From: Clostridioides difficile_D
GTDB lineage: Bacteria; Bacillota; Clostridia; Peptostreptococcales; Peptostreptococcaceae
DNA length: 64,000 nt
Reading direction: 5' to 3'
Assembly: GCA_945861085.1 (NCBI GenBank)
Contig: OX244046.1
Coordinates: forward strand, 3,534,001-3,598,000
This document shows positions 16,549 through 26,209 of the stretch, one piece after another. The notes beneath the pieces were generated by a model. It was given only the letters and a program-made list of their open reading frames with translations, did not search any database and was not told the origin of the DNA. A program made the position numbers and the translations under genes. Each line of letters starts with the position of its first letter. The first letter of the stretch is position 1.

Positions 16549-17517
16549 ATGTATGAGTGGCAACAACAAATTCAGATAATCATTGACGAGATTGACAAAT
16601 GTATTAAAAATTACAATGGCGAAGTCTTAACGCTACGCTTTCTTTCTCGCAAATTGGGATACTCTGAGTTTTATACAACGAAAAAATTCAAAGAAATATC
16701 GGGTATGCAGTTTAGAGATTACTTGCGGAATAGAAAATTAGCCTTTGCATTAAAAGAAGTTCGGGACAGTGATAAAAGTCTATTGGATATTGCTTTTGAC
16801 TATGGGTTTTCATCGCATGAAGCTTTTACCAGAGCTTTCAAAGGAACTTATGGTGTAACTCCGAGTGAATATCGAAAAAATCCTAAGCCAGTCGTTCTTC
16901 GTACAAAAATAACCCCTTTTGACCGCTACTTTTTAGGATTGGGAGAAATAGGTATGATTAAATCAACAGATGGTGTCAAGATTTATTTCGCAACCATACC
17001 TGCTCACAAATTTTTGTACATTAAAAACAATGAGAGTAACGGGTATTGGGATTTTTGGCGAAAGCAAAACCTTATTCCAGGACAGGACCATGAAACAATT
17101 TGCGGTTTGCTCGACAGTGTCAAGGGTAAATTGGACGATGACGGTGGAAGTGAAGCTAACTGCGGAAGCGGTCAGATTATGGCTTACATGAACGATTCGG
17201 ATGGCAGGCTCTGCGATTGGGGTATTCTTCGTACAGAGTGTTGGGGCGTACGACTTCCTTTTGATTATAAAGGGGAACTGCCACCACAAATGCTTATGAT
17301 TGATATTCCCGAAGCCGAGTATATTATCTTTGAACATGGTCCGTTTAATTATGAACAGGAAAATTGCAGTGTGGAAGAAAAGATTGAAACGGCTATGGCA
17401 ACTTTTGATTACACTGGTAAGGGTTACTGTCCTGATATTACATTTGGAAGAATCATGTACTTTTATTATGACCCAGAACAGTATTTTAAGTACATTATAC
17501 CAGTGAAAAAGATGTAA
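16549..17517 (+). CDS. AraC-family regulator with GyrI-like effector-binding domain
   Basis: This 322-aa protein has two AraC helix-turn-helix motifs in residues 20-110 (LTLRFLSRKLGYSEFYTTKKFKE, and LLDIAFDYGFSSHEAFTRAFKGTYGVTPSEYRK) and a C-terminal ligand domain (about 140-322) like those of Rob/BmrR-type proteins. Codon use is less AT-biased than its neighbours and it is followed by DUF3795 and DUF1697 genes, a set that looks transferred from another Firmicute. The RBS is GAGGTG before ATG. Confidence 0.88.
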   Translation: MYEWQQQIQIIIDEIDKCIKNYNGEVLTLRFLSRKLGYSEFYTTKKFKEISGMQFRDYLRNRKLAFALKEVRDSDKSLLDIAFDYGFSSHEAFTRAFKGTYGVTPSEYRKNPKPVVLRTKITPFDRYFLGLGEIGMIKSTDGVKIYFATIPAHKFLYIKNNESNGYWDFWRKQNLIPGQDHETICGLLDSVKGKLDDDGGSEANCGSGQIMAYMNDSDGRLCDWGILRTECWGVRLPFDYKGELPPQMLMIDIPEAEYIIFEHGPFNYEQENCSVEEKIETAMATFDYTGKGYCPDITFGRIMYFYYDPEQYFKYIIPVKKM

Positions 17518-17593
17518 GCCTATCCACTGTAAAATACTCACTAAGTGGATAAGACGTACTCGATAAAATAAAGTTTACGGAGGCAAATTAAAA

Positions 17594-18031
17594 ATGACTA
17601 AGTCTATTTGTGGAGTTGATTGTAGGAAATGCGAATTGAGTAACACTTGTAACAGATGTGCTGAACCAAAAGGCCATCCTTTTGGTTCGGAGTGCATGGT
17701 TGCATTATGTTTGAAAGAGGGAGAAAATGCTCTATGCAAATTCAAAAAGAATTTGATTACAGCATTTAATGCACTTAATATACAAGATATGGAAGAAGTC
17801 ACAGAACTTAATGCACTGAAAGGCTCTTTCATTAACATTGAATATACCTTACCAAAAGGTCAGATTGTAAAGTTTTGGGACGATAATAAAATTTATTTTG
17901 GAAATCAGCTTCGCAAAAAAGACAGTGACAGATATTATGGAATTATTGCTGACAAAAAATATCTCATGGTATCTGAGTATAGCGGTTATGGTTCTGATGC
18001 TGAGACTGTAGTATTTAAGCATTGGAGGTAA
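17594..18031 (+). CDS. DUF3795 domain protein
   Basis: This 145-aa protein has the cysteine-rich DUF3795 start (ICGVDCRKCELSNTCNRC), likely to bind a metal, followed by a cysteine-containing middle (CMVALCLKEG, CKF). Its second half (about residues 75-145) is an alpha/beta region with no family I can name. RBS GGAGG precedes ATG. Function is unknown; neighbours suggest a small stress or regulatory cassette. Confidence 0.75.
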   Translation: MTKSICGVDCRKCELSNTCNRCAEPKGHPFGSECMVALCLKEGENALCKFKKNLITAFNALNIQDMEEVTELNALKGSFINIEYTLPKGQIVKFWDDNKIYFGNQLRKKDSDRYYGIIADKKYLMVSEYSGYGSDAETVVFKHWR

Positions 18032-18086
18032 ACGCAGATTCGAAGTTGAAGCGAAGATTATTTATAATAGATGGAGGTGCATTAGG

Positions 18087-18635
18087 TTGGAAAAATATAT
18101 TGCTCTTTTGCGTGGCATAAACATTAGCGGTAAAAACAAAGTGTCAATGCCATTATTAAAGGTGGCATTTGAAGATATGGGATTTTTGAATGTTAGCACC
18201 TATATCAATAGTGGAAATGTTCTTTTTTCCAGTGAAAACAACGATAAAAGTGAAATAAGTAGCCGATGTAAAGCCATGATAGAAGAAAGATTTATGTTAG
18301 ATGTCCCTATAGTAATCATTTCACTAAAAGAATTGTCGGAAGCTTTGGATAACACTCCCAAATGGTGGGATATAAATTCTGATGAAGAAGTGATACATCA
18401 AGCTATCTTCCCTATTCCACCTGTCACTATTGAAGAAGTACATAAGGCTGTTGGAGAAGCCAAACCAGAATATGAACAGGTTGATTATTATAAGAATGTG
18501 ATTTTTTGGTCTGCGCCAAGAGCTACATTATCAAAAACAAGGTGGTATAAAATTGCGAGTTCTTCAGTTAATAACAAAGTAACAATTAGAAATGCCAGCA
18601 CTACAAAAAAATTATTTTTGTTATCAAATGAGTAA
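18087..18635 (+). CDS. DUF1697 domain protein
   Basis: This 182-aa cytoplasmic protein carries the family hallmark start (YIALLRGINISGKNKVSMPLLK) and VSTYINSGNVLFSS. The start is TTG at 18087, ten bases after GGAGG; the nearby GTG is followed at once by a stop. The function of DUF1697 is not established. It is the last intact gene of the 16.5-18.8 kb cassette. Confidence 0.85.
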   Translation: MEKYIALLRGINISGKNKVSMPLLKVAFEDMGFLNVSTYINSGNVLFSSENNDKSEISSRCKAMIEERFMLDVPIVIISLKELSEALDNTPKWWDINSDEEVIHQAIFPIPPVTIEEVHKAVGEAKPEYEQVDYYKNVIFWSAPRATLSKTRWYKIASSSVNNKVTIRNASTTKKLFLLSNE

Positions 18636-18719
18636 ATCTATTATTGGCATAACATGGGGTTCACAAATTTCAATTTATCTTTATGATTAACTGACTAGAA
18701 AATTTGAAAGCAATCTAAC

Positions 18720-18829
18720 ATCGTCATTCGTACGAATCTAAGAAAAAAATAGAGCTGGATCCAGATAATTCGCAATATATATTGACTGTCTGGGGTGTTA
18801 GCTATAAATTCAACGAAGAAAAACCGTAG
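18720..18829 (+). pseudogene. remnant of an OmpR-family response regulator (C-terminus only)
   Basis: Two pieces in adjacent frames, VIRTNLRKK then KIELDPDNSQYILTVWGVSYKFNEEKP to a TAG at 18827, match the end of a winged-helix output domain (VanR-like). The frame changes at a run of seven A (18743-18749). Nothing of the receiver domain is left. It marks the edge of the inserted cassette. Confidence 0.7.
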
Positions 18830-18874
18830 GTTATATATCACTAATTAGTGAATTATATATAATCTGCGGTTTTG
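18821..18874 (+). terminator. intrinsic terminator of the regulator remnant
   Basis: A long stem (AACCGTAGGTTATATAT with ATATATAATCTGCGGTT, G-U pairs at two places, inner CACTAATTAGTG) ends in TTTT. It overlaps the remnant's stop codon, so the terminator was carried over with it. The remaining 18875-19043 holds nothing I can identify. Confidence 0.7.
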
Positions 18875-19043
18875 TGCATTACTCAAATAATTTATATGCT
18901 TTTAATCATATTGTCATATCAAAGCTCTTACATAAGCTGTAGATTAATAGTAAATTCAACTCTTAAAACTTAAGATATTGATAATAAATCTAGTGTTTAA
19001 GAGATAATCTGTATTTCTGTTTAAAATTTAATTTAAAAACATA

Positions 19044-19093
19044 TTGACAGTCTATATATTATTTGTAATAATTAATATATCAAACCGATATAT
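19044..19093 (+). promoter_or_regulatory. promoter and PadR operator
   Basis: TTGACA (19044-19049) is followed after 16 bases by TAATAA. Just downstream is a dyad ATATATC-N5-GATATAT (19075-19093). This is the right place for autorepression by the PadR protein encoded 37 bases later. Confidence 0.55.
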
Positions 19094-19129
19094 ATCTAAA
19101 CAATATATATAAAAATACTAGGAGGCACT

Positions 19130-19645
19130 ATGTTAGAATACATTATTTTAGGATTCCTAATGAAAAAAGAATTAAGTGGATACGATTTAAAACAAAAAAT
19201 GTCACAAAGTACTTCATACTTTTTTGATGCTAGTTTTGGTAGTATTTATCCTGCACTTAAAAGATTAGAGGAAAAAGGTTATATCTGCTATCGTGAAGTT
19301 ATAGATGGTGGTAAATTAAAAAAACTATACTCCATAACTGATATAGGAAAATCATACTTTCTCGAATGGTTAGAAAAACCAATTAAATTTTCTAAAACAA
19401 AGCATGACCATCTTGTTAACATATTTTTTTATGAGTACTTACCTAAAGAAATCATTGAAACAAACTTAAAAATGTTAATAGCTGAAGTTGAATTACTTTT
19501 AAATAAATTAGATACACAAAAAACTGAGGTGGAACAAAATTGTTGTATTGACCAATACACATGTATGTATTTCACAATGATTTATGGAGTTGACTATTAT
19601 AGTTTTGTAATTAATTGGTGTAATGATTTATTAAAAAAATTGTAG
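19130..19645 (+). CDS. PadR-family transcriptional regulator
   Basis: This 171-aa regulator begins with the PadR winged helix (ILGFLMKKELSGYDLKQKM, GSIYPALKRLEEKGYI, then KKLYSITDIGKSYFLEWL; residues 1-85). An alpha-helical dimerisation domain of the AphA/Vir-type follows. RBS AGGAGG precedes ATG. Two flavodoxin-like genes follow closely and are the likely regulon. Confidence 0.9.
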   Translation: MLEYIILGFLMKKELSGYDLKQKMSQSTSYFFDASFGSIYPALKRLEEKGYICYREVIDGGKLKKLYSITDIGKSYFLEWLEKPIKFSKTKHDHLVNIFFYEYLPKEIIETNLKMLIAEVELLLNKLDTQKTEVEQNCCIDQYTCMYFTMIYGVDYYSFVINWCNDLLKKL

Positions 19646-19693
19646 GATAGAATTACAAAAGTCAACCTACATAATATAAAGGGGGTAAAACTT

Positions 19694-20197
19694 ATGAGAC
19701 TTTTAATACATGATTTAACTGAAAAAGATTTAGATAATTTATTACCTAAACTTGATAACAATATAAAAATACTTTCAAACAATGAAGAAATCCATAAGTG
19801 TATTGGTTGCTTTGGTTGTTGGATTAAAACACCTACTACATGCGTCATAAAAGACTATTACAGGAACATGGGTAAATTGATAGCTGATTCTGATGAACTT
19901 ATTATACTAAGTAGATGTTGTTATGGTGGCTTTAGCCCATTTGTTAAAAATATACTTGATAGAAGTATAAGCTATGTCCTTCCATACTTTGTAATGAAGA
20001 ATAATGAAATGCATCATAAGAATAGATATGAAAAACAGATAAATTTAAAGGTTCTATTCTATGGAGATTATATTACAGATGCTGAAAAAGATACTGCTAC
20101 TAATCTAGTATGTGCAAATGCTGTAAATCTCAATATGAAGGAACATTCTGTTTCATTTTTTAAAAATCCACAAGATGTAAGAGGTGAATCTTTATGA
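19694..20197 (+). CDS. flavodoxin-family protein (FMN reductase-like)
   Basis: This 167-aa protein has an IHKCIGCFGCWIKTPTTCVIKDYYRNM core, typical of iron-sulfur/flavodoxin-like NAD(P)H-dependent FMN reductases, then LIILSRCCYGGFSPFVKNILDRSI. The usual N-terminal phosphate-binding loop (GSPR/K) is shortened, so it may have altered FMN binding. Its stop overlaps the next gene by four bases (ATGA). The pair likely acts together as an oxidoreductase. Confidence 0.75.
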   Translation: MRLLIHDLTEKDLDNLLPKLDNNIKILSNNEEIHKCIGCFGCWIKTPTTCVIKDYYRNMGKLIADSDELIILSRCCYGGFSPFVKNILDRSISYVLPYFVMKNNEMHHKNRYEKQINLKVLFYGDYITDAEKDTATNLVCANAVNLNMKEHSVSFFKNPQDVRGESL

Positions 20198-20844
20198 ATA
20201 TAGTAATGATAAATGGAAGCCCAAAAGTAAAAGAAAATAATTCACAATACTTTTTATATGAAGTAGAAAAACTTATACAAAAGGATAATGACATTCTCAC
20301 CTTTAAAATAGACAATGTATCTAAATATCCTAAAGCTATTGATACCTTACTTAATTGTGATAGATTAATAATTGCATTTCCTCTTTATGTAGATGGCATT
20401 CCTTCTCATTTAATTAGTTTTTTAGAGGAATGTGAAGAATGTGCAAAGAAACAAAATAAAAAATCTATTCCAGTATATGCAATAGTTAACTGTGGGTTCT
20501 ATGAAGGGAAGCAAACTCACTTAGCAATTCAAATGATAGAAAATTGGTGTAAAAAGGCTAACTTTACATGGGTTCAAGGAGTCGGAATTGGTGCTGGAGA
20601 AATGCTAGGTTCATTAAAATCTGTTCCTTTAGGTAAAGGTCCAAAAAAAAGCTTAGGAACTTTATTAGTAGAACTATCAAAGAATATACTTAGTGACAAC
20701 ATAGATAGTAACACTTCTAGTAAAAATAATATATTTATTGCTCCTAACTTTCCTAGATTTGCATATAAATTTATGGCTAACCACCAATGGAATCCTCTAG
20801 GTAAATCAAATGGATTGAGCAAAAGTGATATACTAAAAAAATAA
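20194..20844 (+). CDS. NAD(P)H-dependent FMN reductase-like protein
   Basis: This 216-aa flavodoxin-fold protein has an intact phosphate loop (MINGSPKVKENNSQYFL, residues 5-20) and a flavin-contact segment (LIIAFPLYVDGIPSHLISFLE). It is translationally coupled to the preceding flavodoxin-like gene. Together with PadR it forms a likely phenolic- or oxidant-responsive unit, though the inducer is unknown. Confidence 0.8.
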   Translation: MNIVMINGSPKVKENNSQYFLYEVEKLIQKDNDILTFKIDNVSKYPKAIDTLLNCDRLIIAFPLYVDGIPSHLISFLEECEECAKKQNKKSIPVYAIVNCGFYEGKQTHLAIQMIENWCKKANFTWVQGVGIGAGEMLGSLKSVPLGKGPKKSLGTLLVELSKNILSDNIDSNTSSKNNIFIAPNFPRFAYKFMANHQWNPLGKSNGLSKSDILKK

Positions 20845-20874
20845 AAAATTAAAACATTATAACAAAACTGACAT

Positions 20875-20910
20875 TTAAAAAGGGCTCTTACCTATAAGAA
20901 CCCTTTTTTC
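20875..20910. terminator. bidirectional terminator between convergent genes
   Basis: The arms AAAAGGGCTCTTA and TAAGAACCCTTTT (one mismatch) around a 4-5-base loop have A- and T-runs on the two sides, so it can stop both the flavodoxin-like operon and the ABC permease operon. Confidence 0.8.
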
Positions 20911-20923
20911 TATACATGGAAAC

Positions 20924-23488
20924 TTATTCAGCTTCTCTAATTCTTTCAACAATACTATCCTTAGAAACATTATGATAAACTATTAAAGGTACTATAGATG
21001 TTATCAAAAATACTATTAATATACTTATTATAAGTGCTCCTACTGGATAAGCATACACAGAATATCTTAATTTCATAATATTAAATCCTAAAAATGTTGC
21101 CATACTTCCAAAAGTAAGATTTACAATAGTTATTATCACCCCATAATAAAAACCTTCAAGCATTATCATTTTTTGAAGCTGTTTTCTTGTCATTCCTACT
21201 GCCTCAATCATTGCAAACTCTTGTTTACGAGACATTATATTTGTTATCATAGTATTTATAAAGTTTAGTACTCCAATCAATCCTATTATAAATACCGCAC
21301 TCATCCCTACAATCTTTATAACCTTTTGACTCTCTCTTGCCTCTTCTATATAGATATTTTTTGAATAAACTTTTGTATATGGGTTATTGTATTTCTTATT
21401 CAAATTATTTATTTTATTTTCAACAGACTTCACATCACCATTTGTATCAATTACCAGACTTTCTACATATGGCTTTATAACCATATTTTTAAAGTCATTT
21501 TCATTAATGTACATTCCCATATTAAAATTTTGTGCACCATCAAAAACTGCCATGACTTTAAACTCTTTATCTATATATCCTTTCCCTATAACATCTCCTT
21601 TTAAATATCTAAACTTAATTTTATCTCCTGCTTTTATTTTACTTCCTTCATGTCCATTAATTACTACATATCCGCCTTCATCAAATTTTTTCTCATCTAT
21701 AGAACCTGACAGTATTTTAGAATTCTTTTGAGAATATATACTATTGTTTTTTGATAGTTTACTTAATAATCTACCTGAAGATAATCCAACTGTATCTGAA
21801 GCTAAAAAACCATTATTTTCTGCAATCTCTTCTGGGTCTCTGCCTTGAAGAAATTGCTTTTTATATTCTTCATCTACTTTTTGAGTCAATACTTCATCTT
21901 TTAAATCCCCTTCATAAACTATATAACTTAAATCCTTGTACACCTTACTTACATTACTCACTCCATCAAGATTCTTAATATCTTTTATGAGATTTTCGTC
22001 AATTGGAGCGACTTCGTTATCTTCAAATTTCGCAGTATCTGCAAGCCCATGACGTATTTCTATATCCCCTAACATCATACCTTCAGCTGCTCTTTCTGGG
22101 TTAGAACTACTTATAATTGCAGATACAGTCAAAAATATTATACAACTTAGTGACATAGAAACTAAAACTAGAATAGCTTTGCGTCTATTTCTAAATATAT
22201 TTGAAAATGCCATCTTATGAATTTTAGAACCATGTTTCCCACTTTTAGACTTACGTTTAATCCTATTACTTTTATCACTATATCTTACAGCGTCTATAGG
22301 AGATACAGAACTTACAATCTTAGCAGGTTTTCTGCATGACAATCTAACAGTTACATATGAAAATATAACAGCAAATACAAATATTAACGGATTGAAATAT
22401 TCAAATGCAGTTTTATTTAATCCCTCCATAAACTTACCAACCAGAGGAACAAATACCATCCCTAGTAAAAATCCCAATACTAAACCTATTGGTATAGCTA
22501 CTATACATAATCTATTAGCTTGTTTAATAATCAATTTTTTTAATTGATACGGTGATGTCCCTATTGTTTTTAATAAGCCATAATATTTTATATCTTTAAC
22601 AACTGAAATATAAAAAATATTATATATTAATAAATATCCACTTAAAAGTATAAGTATTACAATTAAGATTATTGGCAATACATTTTTAACAACTTCTTTG
22701 AAAGTAGTTGCTTGTTTACTTAAGTATATGGGATTTATAGTTGCTTTTCCTGAATAAGGTTGGATTTTCTCAATTAATTTATCAAATTTAGACTGCAAAT
22801 CTTTATCATTAAAAAAATTGAAGGATACACTTGTAGGAGCTACCTCATGTGTTTTCTTGTAATTATCATAGAAGGCTTCACTTGTAAATACATCATGAAG
22901 AGGTATTGCTATAGCTGTTTTGTATTCAAAATATCCAACTAGTTTAAATTTGAATGTTTCTTTTTCATTAGTTAGTACTCCATCTTCAGTTTTTGGAATT
23001 ATTAATTTTACTTCAGCACCTATTTTATGAGGTACATCTATCATATCTAATATCTTTGTAGGCATTACTATTTCATCATTATTTTTTGGTAAACTCCCTT
23101 CAATCATCTCTACATTTACAGCACTTTCAAGGCTTTTTTTATCATAAACAGTTAAATTCACTGCCTGCGTTGAAAACTCTGGATTTTTTAAACTTGCTAT
23201 GTTTTTTACTATTCCAATACTGTTTTTATCTACTGAACTATCTTTTCTTATAATGTCAATCTGTCTATTACTTAAATCTTGAAATTGAGCATGACTCTTT
23301 GTCCCATATTCCATAGCTTGATAATTATTAAAAGCTTCCAACATACTATATCCTACTGTAAACAATGAGGTAAACAAAACTGTAGTTAACACTATTGCAA
23401 GCACTGAAACTATATTTCTCATTTTATTCGTTTTAAAACTTCTATCACTTAATTTTTTTATAATTTCCTTATTGTTATTTTGTAACAT
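20924..23488 (-). CDS. ABC transporter permease, FtsX-like (BceB-type)
   Basis: This 854-aa membrane protein has an N-terminal helix (about residues 26-48), a large extracytoplasmic domain, an FtsX core of three helices (about 270-385), another helix near 438-460, a second extracytoplasmic domain, and a final FtsX core (about 740-840). The reported earlier GTG lies within the RBS (AGAGGTGAG), so ATG 23488 is taken. It overlaps the ATPase gene by 14 bases. With the adjacent ATPase and two-component system it forms a peptide-antibiotic sensing and defence module. Confidence 0.9.
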   Translation of the reverse strand: MLQNNNKEIIKKLSDRSFKTNKMRNIVSVLAIVLTTVLFTSLFTVGYSMLEAFNNYQAMEYGTKSHAQFQDLSNRQIDIIRKDSSVDKNSIGIVKNIASLKNPEFSTQAVNLTVYDKKSLESAVNVEMIEGSLPKNNDEIVMPTKILDMIDVPHKIGAEVKLIIPKTEDGVLTNEKETFKFKLVGYFEYKTAIAIPLHDVFTSEAFYDNYKKTHEVAPTSVSFNFFNDKDLQSKFDKLIEKIQPYSGKATINPIYLSKQATTFKEVVKNVLPIILIVILILLSGYLLIYNIFYISVVKDIKYYGLLKTIGTSPYQLKKLIIKQANRLCIVAIPIGLVLGFLLGMVFVPLVGKFMEGLNKTAFEYFNPLIFVFAVIFSYVTVRLSCRKPAKIVSSVSPIDAVRYSDKSNRIKRKSKSGKHGSKIHKMAFSNIFRNRRKAILVLVSMSLSCIIFLTVSAIISSSNPERAAEGMMLGDIEIRHGLADTAKFEDNEVAPIDENLIKDIKNLDGVSNVSKVYKDLSYIVYEGDLKDEVLTQKVDEEYKKQFLQGRDPEEIAENNGFLASDTVGLSSGRLLSKLSKNNSIYSQKNSKILSGSIDEKKFDEGGYVVINGHEGSKIKAGDKIKFRYLKGDVIGKGYIDKEFKVMAVFDGAQNFNMGMYINENDFKNMVIKPYVESLVIDTNGDVKSVENKINNLNKKYNNPYTKVYSKNIYIEEARESQKVIKIVGMSAVFIIGLIGVLNFINTMITNIMSRKQEFAMIEAVGMTRKQLQKMIMLEGFYYGVIITIVNLTFGSMATFLGFNIMKLRYSVYAYPVGALIISILIVFLITSIVPLIVYHNVSKDSIVERIREAE

Positions 23489-24164
23489 TGTTCTCACCTC
23501 TATTTACAACTTTTCCATCCTCAATCCTTATAATTCTGTCAGCCATTTGAGCAATTTGTTCATTATGAGTTATCATAATTATAGTTTGACTAAATTTACT
23601 ACTAGTAACTTTTAGAAGCCCTAACACATCTTGTTCTGTTTTACTATCTAGGTTCCCTGTTGGTTCATCAGCTAGTATTATTGATGGTTTTGTTGCTAAG
23701 GCTCTTGCAATAGCTACTCTCTGTTGCTGTCCTCCTGATAGATTGTTTGGAAGGTCATCCACTTTTTGACTTAGTCCTAAAACTTCTATTATTTCATCTA
23801 TATATTTAGTGTCTATTTTGCACCCATCAAGTTCTATAGGTAATACTATATTTTCATAAACATTTAGTATTGGAACTAAGTTATAATTTTGAAATATAAA
23901 TCCTACATTACGTCTTCTAAATATTGTAAGTTCTTCATCATCCATAACAAATATATCATTATTATCAACAATTACTTTTCCATCACTTGCTCTATCAAGT
24001 CCCCCTATCATATGTAACAAGGTACTCTTTCCACTTCCTGATGTCCCTACTATAGCTACAAACTCTCCTCTATTTATACTTATATTTATTCCATCTAAAG
24101 CTTTTACTATATTTTCACCCTTACCATAATATTTTTTTAAATTATTAGTCTCCAGTATTTTCAT
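23475..24164 (-). CDS. ABC transporter ATP-binding protein (BceA/MacB-like)
   Basis: This 229-aa ATPase has Walker A (GTSGSGKST), the signature NNLSGGQQQRVAIARAL, Walker B (IILADEPTGNLD) and the switch His in MITHNEQ. LolD/MacB-type ATPases pair with FtsX-like permeases as here. An ATG six bases earlier (24170) abuts the RBS (AGGGAGA), so ATG 24164 is preferred. The 298 bases up to the kinase gene contain its promoter but no element I can assign. Confidence 0.93.
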   Translation of the reverse strand: MKILETNNLKKYYGKGENIVKALDGINISINRGEFVAIVGTSGSGKSTLLHMIGGLDRASDGKVIVDNNDIFVMDDEELTIFRRRNVGFIFQNYNLVPILNVYENIVLPIELDGCKIDTKYIDEIIEVLGLSQKVDDLPNNLSGGQQQRVAIARALATKPSIILADEPTGNLDSKTEQDVLGLLKVTSSKFSQTIIMITHNEQIAQMADRIIRIEDGKVVNRGENNVTK

Positions 24165-24462
24165 AATCATATCTCCCTCTTACTTTATTTTATATATTTT
24201 CTAATTGTATATTAAAATTTCATGCTTATTGATTCCTTACTTAGATATTATCATATAAGTACCTCTCTAATCCTCACAGTACTGTTATATTTTAGATATG
24301 AATTATATCAATTTTGAGATATTTTGTGATATTTATTGAAGTGAAACTAAAAATAGTGCATATGATGTTATCTAACAAACACTATATACACTACCTCTAA
24401 GAATTTTTGATTTTATTTTCAAGTTATATATTATAATCTTCAATTTTAAATAAATGCTGAGT

Positions 24463-25527
24463 CTAATTTTTCATATAAACATTAAATGTAGTTCCAATAT
24501 TCTTTTTAGAATCTACTTTTATATATCCATTCTGTTTATTTATAATTTCTCTTGCTAAGTACAATCCCACTCCAATACCTTCTATATTTCCAACTTCTAT
24601 ACTCCTATAGAACCTTTTAAATATATTGTTTATTTCACTTTCATCTATACCCATTCCATTATCACTTATGATAATTTTAGTGAATATATCCATTTTATCA
24701 ACCTTTATACTTATCTTTCCTCCCTCATGGGTATATTTTACTGCATTTTCTATAATATTAAATAAAGCTTCACTAGTCCATTTTTTATCATGGCAAACTT
24801 CAATTTTATCATCTAAATCAATTTCTAGTACTATATTTTTTTCTTCTAATTTTAAAAACACTCCACTTAATGCGCTTGCAATAGTATCACTTATTCTACT
24901 TTTAGTCGTATTTAAAGATATAATACCAGTTTCTAATCTAGAAATCTTTATAAGAGCTTTTCCTAACCAGTCCAATTTATTTACCTGACTTTGCATGTTT
25001 TCTAAAAACAATACTTGATTCTTTCTATCTAACTCTTTATACATTAGAGTTTCATTATACATAGATATATTAGCTATTGGTATCTTTATTTGATGCGATA
25101 TATCTGATATTAAAGTTTTTATATTTTCTTTTTCCTCTGAATACTTACTATTTTTAACTTCCATAACCTCTATCATATATTTAATTTTATTTTGAACTTT
25201 GGCAGTTAAAGTATCTTTATTTAAATCAAAGAGCATATTTTTATTACCTGATATAAATTCATCTATGTTATATATAATATTGCTACTAAATTCAACTATA
25301 TCTTTTCTTATTTTATATACAAAAAATAGTGATAAGAAAAACATAGTAAATATAAAAATTAAAATTATACAATTAATATTTACAATAAATTCAGCTAAAT
25401 CAGGATGCATATATAAAATTTTGTTAGTTTGCATTCTTATTATTATCAAGGATAGACATGATACTATGAAATATATAATAGAAATGTTTTTGTAATAGTT
25501 CTTACTTAAATTTTTATTATTTTTCAT
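24463..25527 (-). CDS. sensor histidine kinase, intramembrane-sensing type (BceS-like)
   Basis: This 354-aa kinase has two transmembrane helices (about 14-32 and 48-72) joined by about 15 residues, so no real sensor domain outside. HisKA contains His145 (SDISHQIKIPIANI), and HATPase_c has NIIENAVKYTHEGG and GIGVGLYLAREI. Upstream in-frame codons exist, but ATG 25527 overlaps the regulator stop by 11 bases and is the natural start. BceS-like kinases detect peptide antibiotics through their cognate BceAB transporter, which lies directly downstream. Confidence 0.9.
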   Translation of the reverse strand: MKNNKNLSKNYYKNISIIYFIVSCLSLIIIRMQTNKILYMHPDLAEFIVNINCIILIFIFTMFFLSLFFVYKIRKDIVEFSSNIIYNIDEFISGNKNMLFDLNKDTLTAKVQNKIKYMIEVMEVKNSKYSEEKENIKTLISDISHQIKIPIANISMYNETLMYKELDRKNQVLFLENMQSQVNKLDWLGKALIKISRLETGIISLNTTKSRISDTIASALSGVFLKLEEKNIVLEIDLDDKIEVCHDKKWTSEALFNIIENAVKYTHEGGKISIKVDKMDIFTKIIISDNGMGIDESEINNIFKRFYRSIEVGNIEGIGVGLYLAREIINKQNGYIKVDSKKNIGTTFNVYMKN

Positions 25528-26209
25528 CTTGTTCACCAACCCACATATACCCGATTCCATAAATAGTCCTTATGTACTTATGTTTAGATGTCTTCTGGTC
25601 TATTCTCTTTCTCAATCTATTTATATTTACAGTCAATGCATGTTCTTCCATATACTCACTATCATTGTCCCATATAGCATCTATTAATGCTTGTCTTGTG
25701 ACTATTTCATTTTTATGTTGTACCAATTTCTTTACAATTCTATATTCTATGGGTGAAAGAATTATATTTTCGCCATTCCTACTTACAGTTATATTAGCAA
25801 AATTAAATTCAAATTCTCCCTCAAATAAGACCTCTTCTTGCATTTCAATATTACATCTTCTAAGCAATGCTTTTATTCTTTGTAGTAATATATTTATACT
25901 AAATGGCTTTGTTATGTAATCATCTGCTCCCATCTTAAATCCATTTACAATATCAGATTCTATATCACAGGCTGTCAAAAATAGAATACCTACTTTTGAA
26001 CTAGTTCTTATTTCTTTGCACAGGTCAAATCCATTTCCATCAGGAAGATTTACATCTAATATCATTAAATCTATTTTTTCTTTTTCAAATTTTTCTTTAG
26101 CTTCTTTTAGACTATATGCTGGTACAACTCGAAATCCATCACTTTGTAAGTTAAAACATATACCATTATTAAGCATAATATCATCTTCTACAACCATTAT
26201 AGTTTCCAT
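25517..26209 (-). CDS. OmpR-family response regulator (BceR-like)
   Basis: This 230-aa regulator has a receiver domain with Asp52 (LMILDVNLPDGNGF) and Lys in YITKPFS, and a winged helix ending IRTIYGIGYMWVGE. ATG 26209 follows TGGAGGAAATAAA; an upstream in-frame start at 26236 lies before this RBS and is unlikely. It forms an operon with the kinase and probably activates the ABC pair at 20924-24164. Confidence 0.92.
   Translation of the reverse strand: METIMVVEDDIMLNNGICFNLQSDGFRVVPAYSLKEAKEKFEKEKIDLMILDVNLPDGNGFDLCKEIRTSSKVGILFLTACDIESDIVNGFKMGADDYITKPFSINILLQRIKALLRRCNIEMQEEVLFEGEFEFNFANITVSRNGENIILSPIEYRIVKKLVQHKNEIVTRQALIDAIWDNDSEYMEEHALTVNINRLRKRIDQKTSKHKYIRTIYGIGYMWVGEQDEK

Noticed and set aside
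16963..17541. 192-codon minus-strand frame opposite the AraC/GyrI-like gene
   Set aside because: The plus-strand gene has full domain support across the region; the minus-strand frame has no recognisable domain or RBS.
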